From contig JBHELT010000086.1 of the NCBI GenBank assembly GCA_046262935.1, forward strand, positions 1 to 18,378: a stretch of 18,378 nucleotides of DNA. Direction: 5' to 3'. The notes below the pieces were generated by a model. It had not been told where the DNA came from. It made no database searches and saw nothing but the letters and a program-made list of their open reading frames with translations. Both the position numbers and the translations under genes were made by a program. Origin of the DNA: JBHELT01 sp046262935. Its GTDB lineage: Bacteria > Actinomycetota > CADDZG01 > JAHWKV01. Below are positions 1-6,233 of this stretch, one piece after another (the stretch's first letter is position 1; each line of letters starts with the position of its first letter).

Positions 1-369
1 CGTTAGAACCGCGCAAACCCAGAAACGCGCGAGGGCCTTCGCCGGGTCCCCGTGAACATGCTCGTCGGAATGGGGAGCCAATCCGTATCCGATCCGTGTT
101 ACCGCCGACACAAGTGCCTCTTGGGTAACTTCGGGTTCGGCTACGACCGATGCTTCGTGGACCGCCAAGTTGACGCTGGCTTCAACGACCCCGGGGACCC
201 GGCTCAACATCTTTTGAACGCGCATAGCACAAGACGCGCAAGTCATCCCCTCGACATCGAAACTCAGATGTTTGACGGTTCGTTCCGCGTCGAGTTTCGT
301 CGAGCCCCCGTGGTCCGTGCTCCGGCGGTCCGTCTCCAGGTGGTCCGTTTGCAGGTGGTCGGTGCTCAC
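1..369 (-). CDS. copA: Copper-translocating P1B-type ATPase, N-terminal part (partial)
   Basis: Only the first 123 codons are in the window; the rest lies beyond the left edge. After a GTG start come about 20 residues built of pentapeptide repeats (VSTDH, LQTDH, LETDR, RSTDH), then a heavy-metal-associated (HMA) domain at about residues 31-100 with the metal-binding motif GMTCASC (Cys44, Cys47). The last visible residues, around RFWVCAV, begin a hydrophobic stretch as expected before the first membrane helix. P1B-1 ATPases with one N-terminal HMA domain export Cu(I) from the cytoplasm using ATP. The catalytic parts (DKTG, CPC) are not visible, so the ATPase call rests on the HMA domain, its position behind copZ and the shared copper-type operator. 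The GTG overlaps the copZ stop in a GTGA, implying translational coupling. Confidence 0.85.
   Translation of the reverse strand, partial: MSTDHLQTDHLETDRRSTDHGGSTKLDAERTVKHLSFDVEGMTCASCAMRVQKMLSRVPGVVEASVNLAVHEASVVAEPEVTQEALVSAVTRIGYGLAPHSDEHVHGDPAKALARFWVCAVLT
312..369 (-). repeat. 15-bp in-frame tandem repeat at the copA start
   Basis: Nearly four 15-bp units (312-326, 327-341, 342-356, 357-369) are read directly from the sequence. They are degenerate but in register, and on the coding strand they encode VSTDH-LQTDH-LETDR-RSTDH, starting with the GTG start codon itself. The units keep a T-D-(H/R) core, so the N-terminus is rich in Asp and His. Confidence 0.8.
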
Positions 370-623
370 GCGCCTTTGTCCTCAGGGCGACCGAACTTGA
401 TGACCGAAGGGCCCCCGTCCGTGACGTCATAGCCTTGGCTCTCGATGGCGGCGACGATCTTCTGCTTGTCTACAGAGCCGTTATCGAATGAAACCGTCAC
501 AGACTTGGCCCCAAGGTCGACCTTGACCGTGTCTACTCCTTCAAGAGCGCCAACTGCCCCTTCGATCGAATGTACGCAATGATCGCAATGGACCTCTGGT
601 ACCGAAAGCGTTTCCTGTGTCAT
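366..623 (-). CDS. copZ: Copper chaperone CopZ (HMA-domain protein)
   Basis: An 85-residue single HMA domain of the usual CopZ/Atx1 size. The metal-binding loop is VHCDHC (Cys13, Cys16), where the commoner Met-x-Cys has His before the first Cys. The beta-alpha-beta-beta-alpha-beta pattern can be followed through VDTVKVDLGAKSVTVSF and IESQGYDV. In the family this protein carries Cu(I) in the cytoplasm to the P1B ATPase, and it lies directly upstream of copA with a 4-nt GTGA overlap. The ATG is well placed: AAGGAG sits 6 nt upstream (630-635). The gene follows a promoter with a CsoR-type palindrome, so copper induction is expected. No csoR gene is visible in the window. Confidence 0.93.
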   Translation of the reverse strand: MTQETLSVPEVHCDHCVHSIEGAVGALEGVDTVKVDLGAKSVTVSFDNGSVDKQKIVAAIESQGYDVTDGGPSVIKFGRPEDKGA

Positions 624-629
624 TTGGCT

Positions 630-635
630 CTCCTT
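630..635 (-). promoter_or_regulatory. Ribosome binding site of copZ
   Basis: AAGGAG on the minus strand with 6 nt to the copZ ATG at 623. It fixes the copZ start and shows that this mRNA has a leader, unlike several other genes here. Confidence 0.8.
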
Positions 636-670
636 TTGACTAGTACCGGACAGGTTGTTCGTCTTTTATG

Positions 671-696
671 ATTATACCCCCTGGGGGTATCGTCAA
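671..696 (-). promoter_or_regulatory. copZA promoter overlapping a CsoR-type operator
   Basis: On the minus strand TTGACG (696-691) resembles a -35 box and TATAAT (676-671) is a perfect -10 box. The spacer is only 14 bp, shorter than usual, so the true -35 may differ or the promoter may need help. Positions 690-674 read ATACCCCCAGGGGGTAT, a perfect inverted repeat around one central base, matching the TACCCC-GGGGTA operator type known for copper-sensing CsoR repressors. The operator overlaps the first bases of the -10 box, so bound repressor would block RNA polymerase. Confidence 0.82.
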
Positions 697-703
697 CCGA
701 GCA

Positions 704-1450
704 TCAAATGGAAGTGACCAGCAGGTTCAGCATGAATTGGCCAGCAAGGGCGGTGACTATCGCGATGTAAAGAAGGCCGGTGGCTGATTGAGTCGACTTC
801 ACCTTTACGGTGGCCATTACCATCACGGCGAGTACCGCTGTGCCCGCCACCATCAATAGCCAGGCCAGCCAATATGCCGAGCCCGACAAAGCAACCAGTC
901 CCCCGCTCACCTTTGCCGAAACAACGGTCGCTCTGGTCGCTATCCCCACAACTGTAGCGATGGCGAGGGCCCCGAAGATGATCCGCGTTGCTTGCTTGAG
1001 GGGATCGGTGGGCAACCGAGCCTGGTTCAAGTACCAGTGACCAAGAACCATTCCATGGGTGACCGCCCCAAGCATCAGTGCGCCGCTTCCGATGTGAAGT
1101 CCAAGCACTCCACATCGGGTGGAACAACCGGCCGTCGACGCCACTACGAGCACTAGGACCGAAGCCGACCCGGCCAGGGCTCCCGTGATCCATTCGAACA
1201 AGGGTCTTTGGGAGTAAACGGCAGCGAGGTAAACCGCAAGAGTCGCCGCAGATATCCACTGCGTCCATCTGATCTGCGTCGGCAAGACAAACCCCACTGC
1301 GGCCGCGATGGGCCAGAGAACCCAAAGCGACGAGCGGAAATACCCACGGTTGATGACTTTCCACCTGAGGCTTGTGAACCAAAGCAGGGCAACTGTTCCG
1401 CTAACCAACTGGATGGAGATGAGTTGAAAGGCTCCCGCCGCCCCTCTCAC
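704..1450 (-). CDS. Polytopic membrane protein of unknown function
   Basis: A 248-residue very hydrophobic protein with about seven or eight predicted membrane segments and short loops. I do not recognise a named family. Polar residues within the central segments stand out: Cys109 and Cys113 (STAGCSTRCG), then His119, His132 and His138 in HIGSG, THGMV and GHWYL. The GHWYL followed by a Leu/Pro-rich loop is the most conserved-looking stretch. Such intramembrane His could bind haem or a metal, but that is inference. The GTG start overlaps the stop of the YkvA gene in GTGA, so it belongs to the ROK/YkvA transcript. Its stop lies 8 bp before the copZA -35-like box, so it is adjacent to, but probably not in, the copper operon. 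Confidence 0.8.
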   Translation of the reverse strand: MRGAAGAFQLISIQLVSGTVALLWFTSLRWKVINRGYFRSSLWVLWPIAAAVGFVLPTQIRWTQWISAATLAVYLAAVYSQRPLFEWITGALAGSASVLVLVVASTAGCSTRCGVLGLHIGSGALMLGAVTHGMVLGHWYLNQARLPTDPLKQATRIIFGALAIATVVGIATRATVVSAKVSGGLVALSGSAYWLAWLLMVAGTAVLAVMVMATVKVKSTQSATGLLYIAIVTALAGQFMLNLLVTSI

Positions 1451-1833
1451 TCCTCGGTGAGCTGGTTCGGCTGCTCGTCCTGCGTGAAGATCCTTTTTTT
1501 GATCCGCTCCGGCACGAAGTTAGTAACCATCGCGAGGATGGTCCTTATGAGTTCGAGCACATCTTCCTCGCCGTCCCAGTGTTCCTTGATGATCTCTTCG
1601 GGGATGCGATTCACCATCGTATCTAGAGCAAGTGCAATAAGAACCAGGTCGTCCAGTTGTCCGATGCCTGGCAGCCAATCAGGTATCAGATCGAAGGGCA
1701 CCACGAGATACGCCGCGATCGCCCAGAAGAAGATCTTGTTCTTTCGCGGTACCCGAGGATCCCTTGCAAGCGCGATGAGCAGTTTGCCGAACTTCGGTAT
1801 CGACTTCAGGGAACTCTTCACCTTGTCGGTCAT
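1447..1833 (-). CDS. YkvA / DUF1232 family small membrane protein
   Basis: A 128-residue protein of the DUF1232 (YkvA-like) type. The family core is clear: an amphipathic N-terminal part ending in DPRVPRKNKIFF, a hydrophobic helix, and PFDLIPDWLPGIGQLDDLVLIALAL, the typical DLIPD-x(n)-G-x-DD signature at about residues 47-70. The biochemical role of the family is not known; members lie at the inner face of the membrane. I prefer the ATG at 1833 because GGAAG lies 5 nt upstream; a GTG 12 nt further upstream (1845) would add four residues and overlap the ROK gene. The ROK stop is one base before this ATG, and the next gene overlaps at the other end, so the three are translated from one message. 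Confidence 0.88.
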   Translation of the reverse strand: MTDKVKSSLKSIPKFGKLLIALARDPRVPRKNKIFFWAIAAYLVVPFDLIPDWLPGIGQLDDLVLIALALDTMVNRIPEEIIKEHWDGEEDVLELIRTILAMVTNFVPERIKKRIFTQDEQPNQLTEE

Positions 1834-1834
1834 G

Positions 1835-2773
1835 TCAGCTTCCACTCAACCTCCCAGCGAGCGCCGCCGCGCCTATCACGCCGGCATCATTTCCAAGTCG
1901 CGCCTTCACTAGACGCGGAGCATCAGGCGAAACCAGATACATCTTTGCGAATGTCTTTGCTGCATCATCGAGGTACCCATCGACCCCGCTCGCAACACCA
2001 CCACCAAGCACGATCACTTCAGGATCGAACGCATGAGCGAGGCTGGCCAAGCCTATCCCCATGTAATGTCCGGCGCGCCTGATAGCTTCGATCGCCACCT
2101 CGTCACCCGCTTCGGCAGCATCAGCCACGACCTCGCCGGTCACCTTCTCGTCCGAACCGCCAGTCAACCGTGCGATGATCGAAGATCTGTTCTGCATCAG
2201 CTCCCTTGCCACCCGCGAGATCGCGGTCCCCGACGCGAGTGCTTCGAGACAACCGTGGTTGCCGCATGCACAAAGGGGGCCGCTTTCGTCGATGATGACG
2301 TGTCCTAGTTCTCCGGCGAGGCCTCGGGCGCCGCGGTAGATGTCTCCATCGATCACGACCCCGCCCCCTACCCCGGTTCCGACCGTGATCATCAACATGG
2401 CCGAAGCCCCCACGCCCGCGCCGAATCGCCATTCTGCGAAGGCAGCCATGTTGGCATCGTTATCGATCGCAACCGGCAGCCCGAACCTTTCTTCGACTGC
2501 CCCAGCCACGTCGTGGCCATCGAGTTCCAGGTTGGGTGAGAAGGCGACCAACCGGGTGCGCATATCGACAGCACCCGCCACTCCAAGGCCGATGGCCGAC
2601 ACACCGTAGTCACCAGCGATTTTACCGTCGAACAATCTGTCTACTGCCTCGATCGCCGCTTCGAAGCCTCGGCCTCTGACTCTTGCCCCGTACCTTTTGA
2701 GGACTTTGGGTCCCTCGGCGATCACCGCCAGGACCTTGGTTCCCCCTATATCTACACCGACAGTGATTGCCAT
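1835..2773 (-). CDS. ROK-family sugar kinase (glucokinase-like)
   Basis: A 312-residue ROK protein, normal length for bacterial glucokinases of this family. Visible are the ATP phosphate-binding motif DIGGTK (residues 8-13), NDAN with the probable catalytic Asp106, ITVGTGVGGG (129-138), the ExGH motif GELGH (155-158, His158) and the zinc-binding ROK signature CACGNHGCLEAL (Cys168, Cys170, Cys175). The C-terminal half has VIVLGGGVA, the second ROK landmark. The family phosphorylates glucose or N-acetyl sugars with ATP; the substrate cannot be fixed here, but actinobacterial members with this signature are usually glucokinases. There is no helix-turn-helix domain, so it is an enzyme rather than a ROK repressor. 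ATG 2773 is chosen over an adjacent TTG; the -10-like TAGTAT lies 6 nt upstream, suggesting a leaderless message. Confidence 0.92.
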   Translation of the reverse strand: MAITVGVDIGGTKVLAVIAEGPKVLKRYGARVRGRGFEAAIEAVDRLFDGKIAGDYGVSAIGLGVAGAVDMRTRLVAFSPNLELDGHDVAGAVEERFGLPVAIDNDANMAAFAEWRFGAGVGASAMLMITVGTGVGGGVVIDGDIYRGARGLAGELGHVIIDESGPLCACGNHGCLEALASGTAISRVARELMQNRSSIIARLTGGSDEKVTGEVVADAAEAGDEVAIEAIRRAGHYMGIGLASLAHAFDPEVIVLGGGVASGVDGYLDDAAKTFAKMYLVSPDAPRLVKARLGNDAGVIGAAALAGRLSGS

Positions 2774-2779
2774 CAAGGC

Positions 2780-2785
2780 ATACTA
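2780..2785 (-). promoter_or_regulatory. -10 box of the ROK gene, leaderless type
   Basis: TAGTAT on the minus strand followed by 6 nt and then ATG at 2773. That spacing puts the transcript start at or next to the A of ATG. No convincing Shine-Dalgarno or -35 box is seen. Confidence 0.5.
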
Positions 2786-2793
2786 CTCACACG

Positions 2794-3978
2794 ATGCCCC
2801 CACAAACCCAACCAACGCACGACCTCGAGATCATCGCCGAAGTTGGCAAGAGCCTACTCGGCGCCGTCGATCTGCCTGAACAACTGACCCTCACCCTCGA
2901 CCACGCATCACGCGCGATCAACGCCGACCGCGGCTCGATCATGCTCCTAGATAAGAACACCAACGAACTGATCATCGAGGTTTCGCGTGGGCTTCCACCA
3001 TTGGCCGCTCATACTCATACTCCTCTTGGCGCAGGGATCGCGGGCTGGGTGGCGATGAACAAAGAAGCCGTGGTGCTGAACGGTGATTTCAACGACCCGC
3101 GATTCTCGGGGACCGATCCATCGATCGCGTCAGCGATCAGCCTTCCCTTGGTGGTGCGCGGCGAAGTGCTTGGCGTGTTGAACCTGGTTCGTCGCCAAAG
3201 CCCCGAGATGTTCACTGACCGCGACCTTTCGTTGGCTGGCTCGCTAGCCGACCTCGCAGCGCTCGCCATCGAGAAGGCACGGCTGCACAACGCGCTGAAA
3301 GAGCGAGAAGAGAGAGTTTCTGACCTTCTTGCAGCTGCCATCGGAGCTCAAGAGAAAGAACGACGCCGCATCGCCGGCGACATCCATGACGGATTCCTTC
3401 AAGACTTGTCCGCGCTTTTCTTGCAGGCCGAAACCGCGAAGATGCAACTTGCCCGAGGTAAGTACGAGACCGTTGGAGAAACCCTTACCCAGATGCAGGA
3501 GATGCTTCGCGAGGAAGTTGCCAACGTACGCAACTACATCTTCGAAGTGAGGCCTCCGTCGCTCGATGAGGTTGGGCTCGCTCCAACCCTGAAAGGGATG
3601 GTCGAGCGCACCTCCGATGAGCAGTCCCTCAAAGGGATCTTTGTTGACCATTCCGGCGATGAACGTATGCGCGAGGCCCTCGAGACCATCCTTTACCGAA
3701 CCGCGCAGGAAGGGCTGCGCAATATCGCCAAGCATGCCAAGGCGAAGTCGTTCACCCTGCTTCTGGAGAAGACCGAAACAGAGTTGGTGTTGTCAGTGAA
3801 AGACGACGGCGTTGGGATCGGAGCGACAGTGATGCCGATGCGTGGCCGCCACTATGGGATCGAGACCATGCGCGAAAGAGTTGAACTCGCGGGCGGGACT
3901 CTCTCAGTGACCGAAGTGCATCCGCACGGCACCGAGGTCAAAGCTGTGATCCCCCTCAGCGAGAGCCCGCTAACCTAG
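2794..3978 (+). CDS. Sensor histidine kinase, GAF + HisKA_3 + HATPase_c
   Basis: A 394-residue soluble kinase with no signal peptide or membrane helix. A GAF sensor domain spans about residues 12-165 (GSIMLLD, GIAGWV, SLPLVVRGEVLGVLNL). A helical linker with many Glu/Arg leads to the HisKA_3 dimerisation domain, ERRRIAGDIHDGFLQDLS, with the phosphate-accepting His198. The HATPase domain shows the N box EGLRNIAKHA (Asn310), the G1 box DDGVGIG (337-343) and a G2-like HYGIETMRERVELAGG. This is the NarL-partner class; the expected LuxR/NarL-type response regulator is not beside it, so the kinase is an orphan here. GAF ligands vary (small molecules, haem, redox) and cannot be read. ATG 2794 is preferred over a TTG at 2767 that would run into the ROK start region. 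The stop is directly followed by the 79-bp repeats. Confidence 0.9.
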   Translation: MPPQTQPTHDLEIIAEVGKSLLGAVDLPEQLTLTLDHASRAINADRGSIMLLDKNTNELIIEVSRGLPPLAAHTHTPLGAGIAGWVAMNKEAVVLNGDFNDPRFSGTDPSIASAISLPLVVRGEVLGVLNLVRRQSPEMFTDRDLSLAGSLADLAALAIEKARLHNALKEREERVSDLLAAAIGAQEKERRRIAGDIHDGFLQDLSALFLQAETAKMQLARGKYETVGETLTQMQEMLREEVANVRNYIFEVRPPSLDEVGLAPTLKGMVERTSDEQSLKGIFVDHSGDERMREALETILYRTAQEGLRNIAKHAKAKSFTLLLEKTETELVLSVKDDGVGIGATVMPMRGRHYGIETMRERVELAGGTLSVTEVHPHGTEVKAVIPLSESPLT

Positions 3979-4136
3979 CCGGGGGTTCGGGGGTGTAGCA
4001 GCTACCGTTCGGCCACGACCCTCATGCGCCAGAAGCTGCGAAACCCCCGAGATCAAACCGGGGGTTCGGGGGTGTAGCAGCTACCGTTCGGCTAGGGCCC
4101 TCATGCGCCAGAAGCTGCGAAACCCCCGAGATCAAA
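3979..4136. repeat. Two tandem 79-bp repeats filling a convergent intergenic region
   Basis: Copy 1 is 3979-4057 and copy 2 is 4058-4136, identical at 76 of 79 positions. The three differences (4014/4093, 4016/4095, 4018/4097) are clustered within five bases. The array begins at the base after the histidine kinase stop and ends 7 bp before the stop of the convergent gene. Each copy has CGGGGGTT near its start and AACCCCCG near its end (3980-3987 with 4042-4049), plus GCAGCT with AGCTGC inside (3998-4003 with 4034-4039), so each can fold to a long hairpin with the variable bases in the loop. The first half of each copy also holds GTAG-CAG-CTAC. I do not recognise the element. Confidence 0.88.
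4042..4066. terminator. Candidate bidirectional terminator hairpin at the repeat junction
   Basis: The end of repeat copy 1 and the start of copy 2 form AACCCCCG and CGGGGGTT, an 8-bp stem with a 9-nt loop (4050-4058). No T run follows on either strand, so if it stops transcription from the two convergent genes it is not a classical intrinsic terminator. It competes with the hairpin inside each copy. Confidence 0.4.
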
Positions 4137-4143
4137 CCGAACG

Positions 4144-4542
4144 TCAGTCGAAGGGGATCTTCTCGATCTTCGACGCGGTCGAGCGATGTTGCTGGGTCTC
4201 GGCGAGGTTGTCCATGAAGGCTTTCGCGGCAAGCATGAACTCTCTTGCCGAAGACGCCAGGTGCGAAGCGATCTCGGGGTTCATCTGTTTAACCAGGCCG
4301 ATGCCCATGCACACCGGGCACGGGTACGGACACTCCCCCGTCGCGTGGTCCCCATGGCCGCTGAGACTTGAGATGAAACCGTCCCAGGGATCCGAATGGG
4401 TCTGGTCGCCGTCTCCGGGGACCCCTGTTCCATCCTTCATGCCGTCGTGCTCGCCCGTTTGATAGTTTGCGCCATCGGGGCCGCTGGGCTCTTGGTCGCT
4501 TATGCCGTCGGTCAACCCACGGTCGACTTCAGTTGGTTCCAT
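4144..4542 (-). CDS. Small Cys-rich protein of the ArsA cluster, unknown function
   Basis: A 132-residue soluble protein with three parts. Residues 1-60 are acidic, rich in Gly, Asp and Glu and probably disordered. Next is a possible metal site, His63, His66, then CPYPCPVC with Cys71, Cys75 and Cys78. The last part (about 80-120) is a helix-forming stretch, GIGLVKQMNPEIASHLASSA and onward, ending in a basic KIEKIPFD tail. I cannot name a Pfam family with certainty; a short CPVC-type protein with a C-terminal I-x-x-I-x-[FVL] tail behind ArsA/SRPBCC genes is, from memory, recurrent in actinobacteria. The ATG overlaps the ArsA stop by 14 nt, so the two are co-translated. Zn binding is inference from spacing. 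Confidence 0.8.
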   Translation of the reverse strand: MEPTEVDRGLTDGISDQEPSGPDGANYQTGEHDGMKDGTGVPGDGDQTHSDPWDGFISSLSGHGDHATGECPYPCPVCMGIGLVKQMNPEIASHLASSAREFMLAAKAFMDNLAETQQHRSTASKIEKIPFD

Positions 4543-5734
4543 GATCTGGCTCCTCGTCGGCTGGAGTTTCGGATGAGAACATTATGTTCAGCCAATCATC
4601 CTCAAAACGGGCCCCCGCGACACGAGACCGCTGCAGAACCTTCGGAAGGACCAGGTTCTTCTTCAAGTTGCCAACCTTGATGAACAATTCGTCTCCGCTG
4701 CGTGAAAGATCGACCTCAGATCGGTCAGTGAATGGCAGCCGAACTTTCAGCCGGTGCCCGCCTTCATCTTCGACCACTTTGATCACTTCGCCCCGGTAGA
4801 GAACACCGAGCGGATCTAGTTCACCATAAACCTCGCCGCCGAGTTTTTCGAGCAGAACATCGCCAACCATCTCTTGGTCGAACAGCCGCGCCGTGAGTAT
4901 CGGCAATGGGCTGAAGCCCGATGCGATCGTTGCCATATGTTCAGCCTGCGACAGGCGCCACTTATCGAAGTACGGATCGACAACTTCGTCAGGAAGCAAT
5001 CGGTTCACGACGATGGCATCAACCCCGTAACCAAAAAGCGAAAGATACGCGAACGTACGCTGGGCCTCGGCGATCACCATCTTTTCTGGGTTCATCACCA
5101 AACGGATCGAAGTGACGTCGGGATCGGTAAGGATGGCTTTGATCCCATCGATGCGTTCATAGAAACGGGTCGCTGCCTCGAAAACGCTGTCCGACGCTAT
5201 CGGAGGAAGGCTCTTCACGTGTCGCAAAACGGGCCGCACCGCCTTGGCTATCTTGCGTTCAACGGGGAAGATCCTTTCGATGTACCAACTCAAGATCTCG
5301 GGCAACGACAAAAGTCTCAACGTTTCGGCAGTTGGCGCACAATCGACAACAAGAAGGTCATAAGTGCCCGACAGGTAATGCTCTTTGACGTCCGCTAATG
5401 AGAACAGTTCGTCAACACCGGGGATCACACTCAATTCTTCCGCTTCGATGCCCGACATGCCCGACCACGACAAAAGATCGATGGCATAGCGTTGGATCTC
5501 TCGCCAGCTATCTTCGAGGCGCTTCTGCGAATCGATCTGTTGACCCCAAAGGCCCCCTTCTATCTCGGTCGCCTCGGAGCCGAGTGGCCGGTCGAAAGCG
5601 TCGGCGAGAGAATGCGCTGGATCGGTGGACATGATTAGGGTCTTGTTGCCGGCCCTTGCGGAAGCGAGCGCTGTCGCCGCAGCGACAGAGGTTTTGCCAA
5701 CTCCGCCTTTGCCGGTGAAAAGGATTATCCGCAC
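4529..5734 (-). CDS. ArsA/Get3-family ATPase with C-terminal Hsp20-like domain
   Basis: A 401-residue P-loop ATPase. The deviant Walker A motif GKGGVGKT occupies residues 8-15 with the signature Lys9, followed by STDPAHSLADAF (switch I region) and the Walker B/switch II stretch VVDCAPTAETLRLLSLPE. AIVVNRLLPDE corresponds to the adenine-recognition part. About residues 315-390 form a beta-rich extension resembling the ArsA_HSP20 domain (LKVRLPFTDRSEVDLSRSGD). It is a single ATPase unit, unlike the duplicated ArsA of arsenite pumps, and no arsB, arsR or arsenic gene is present, so a role in arsenite export is unlikely. Related proteins act as dimers in handling hydrophobic clients. The GTG start overlaps the SRPBCC stop by one base (TAGTG). 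Function in this cluster is unknown. Confidence 0.9.
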   Translation of the reverse strand: MRIILFTGKGGVGKTSVAAATALASARAGNKTLIMSTDPAHSLADAFDRPLGSEATEIEGGLWGQQIDSQKRLEDSWREIQRYAIDLLSWSGMSGIEAEELSVIPGVDELFSLADVKEHYLSGTYDLLVVDCAPTAETLRLLSLPEILSWYIERIFPVERKIAKAVRPVLRHVKSLPPIASDSVFEAATRFYERIDGIKAILTDPDVTSIRLVMNPEKMVIAEAQRTFAYLSLFGYGVDAIVVNRLLPDEVVDPYFDKWRLSQAEHMATIASGFSPLPILTARLFDQEMVGDVLLEKLGGEVYGELDPLGVLYRGEVIKVVEDEGGHRLKVRLPFTDRSEVDLSRSGDELFIKVGNLKKNLVLPKVLQRSRVAGARFEDDWLNIMFSSETPADEEPDHGTN

Positions 5735-6159
5735 TAGCTTTCGGCTCTTTCTTTGAGCGAATCGAGTGCGGCGTTCACCATCATATTGACGCCTTGCTTC
5801 CGCAGGAACCCGGGGACCGGAAAGCCCGGATCGATCGAATATTCATAGCTAACCAAGGTGCTCGCTTCGCGGCCCTCTAACGCGTATGACCCGGTGATCT
5901 CTTTGACGTCACCGCCAACCTTCTTCCACGAGATCCGGTTCTCACCGTAGGAATACTCCAGGGTGTAGTCGATTGTTTTGATGCGCGCGTCCACGGCGAA
6001 TGATGCGCGCTGCGGGCGGCCTTGGTCGTCTTTGGCTATCACATCGGCCTTCTTGAATGCATCCATCCATGTCGGATAGGCCTCAACGTCTTGAACGACC
6101 TCGAGGATGCGCTGCGGCGTGGCGAAGATCTCTATCGATCTGGTTCCTGTGTCTGCCAT
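5734..6159 (-). CDS. SRPBCC-superfamily (START/polyketide-cyclase-like) protein
   Basis: A 141-residue helix-grip protein. The pattern of the COQ10/polyketide-cyclase branch is plain: an N-terminal strand, then ILEVVQDVEAYPTWMDAFKKADV (residues about 18-40), antiparallel strands through YTLEYSYGENRISWKKVGG and STLVSYEYSIDPGFPVPGF, and a long C-terminal helix ending in LDSLKERAES. The fold encloses a hydrophobic cavity for lipids or other apolar ligands; the ligand is not readable. It sits just ahead of the ArsA-family gene with a one-base overlap, and the same pairing is known in mycobacteria. The ATG has a clear AAGGAG 5 nt upstream (6165-6170). It lies 74 bp after the metallophosphoesterase and may be cotranscribed with it. 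Confidence 0.88.
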   Translation of the reverse strand: MADTGTRSIEIFATPQRILEVVQDVEAYPTWMDAFKKADVIAKDDQGRPQRASFAVDARIKTIDYTLEYSYGENRISWKKVGGDVKEITGSYALEGREASTLVSYEYSIDPGFPVPGFLRKQGVNMMVNAALDSLKERAES

Positions 6160-6164
6160 TAGTT

Positions 6165-6170
6165 CTCCTT
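6165..6170 (-). promoter_or_regulatory. Ribosome binding site of the SRPBCC gene
   Basis: AAGGAG on the minus strand, 5 nt before the ATG at 6159. It fixes the start of the SRPBCC gene. Confidence 0.75.
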
Positions 6171-6233
6171 CGATCCGTGCCAGTCACTTCGCTCCGAAGA
6201 GACCTGATTGTAGGTACCACTTGCCCGACTCGG

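Noticed and set aside
693..1382. Minus-strand frame of 229 codons overlapping the unknown membrane protein
   Set aside because: Out-of-frame reading of the same DNA; hydrophilic and Cys/His/Trp-rich composition unlike a real protein, and the 704-1450 frame couples to the YkvA gene through GTGA.
1208..1912. Plus-strand open frame (234 codons) opposite the membrane and YkvA genes
   Set aside because: Antisense shadow; rich in Arg/Ser with no domain, while the minus-strand frames have clear membrane and DUF1232 features.
3979..4136. CRISPR array
   Set aside because: Only two adjacent 79-bp units with no spacers and no cas genes.
4529..5734. Arsenite-pump ATPase
   Set aside because: Single ATPase domain, Hsp20-like tail and no arsB, arsR or arsC nearby; cluster points to another role.
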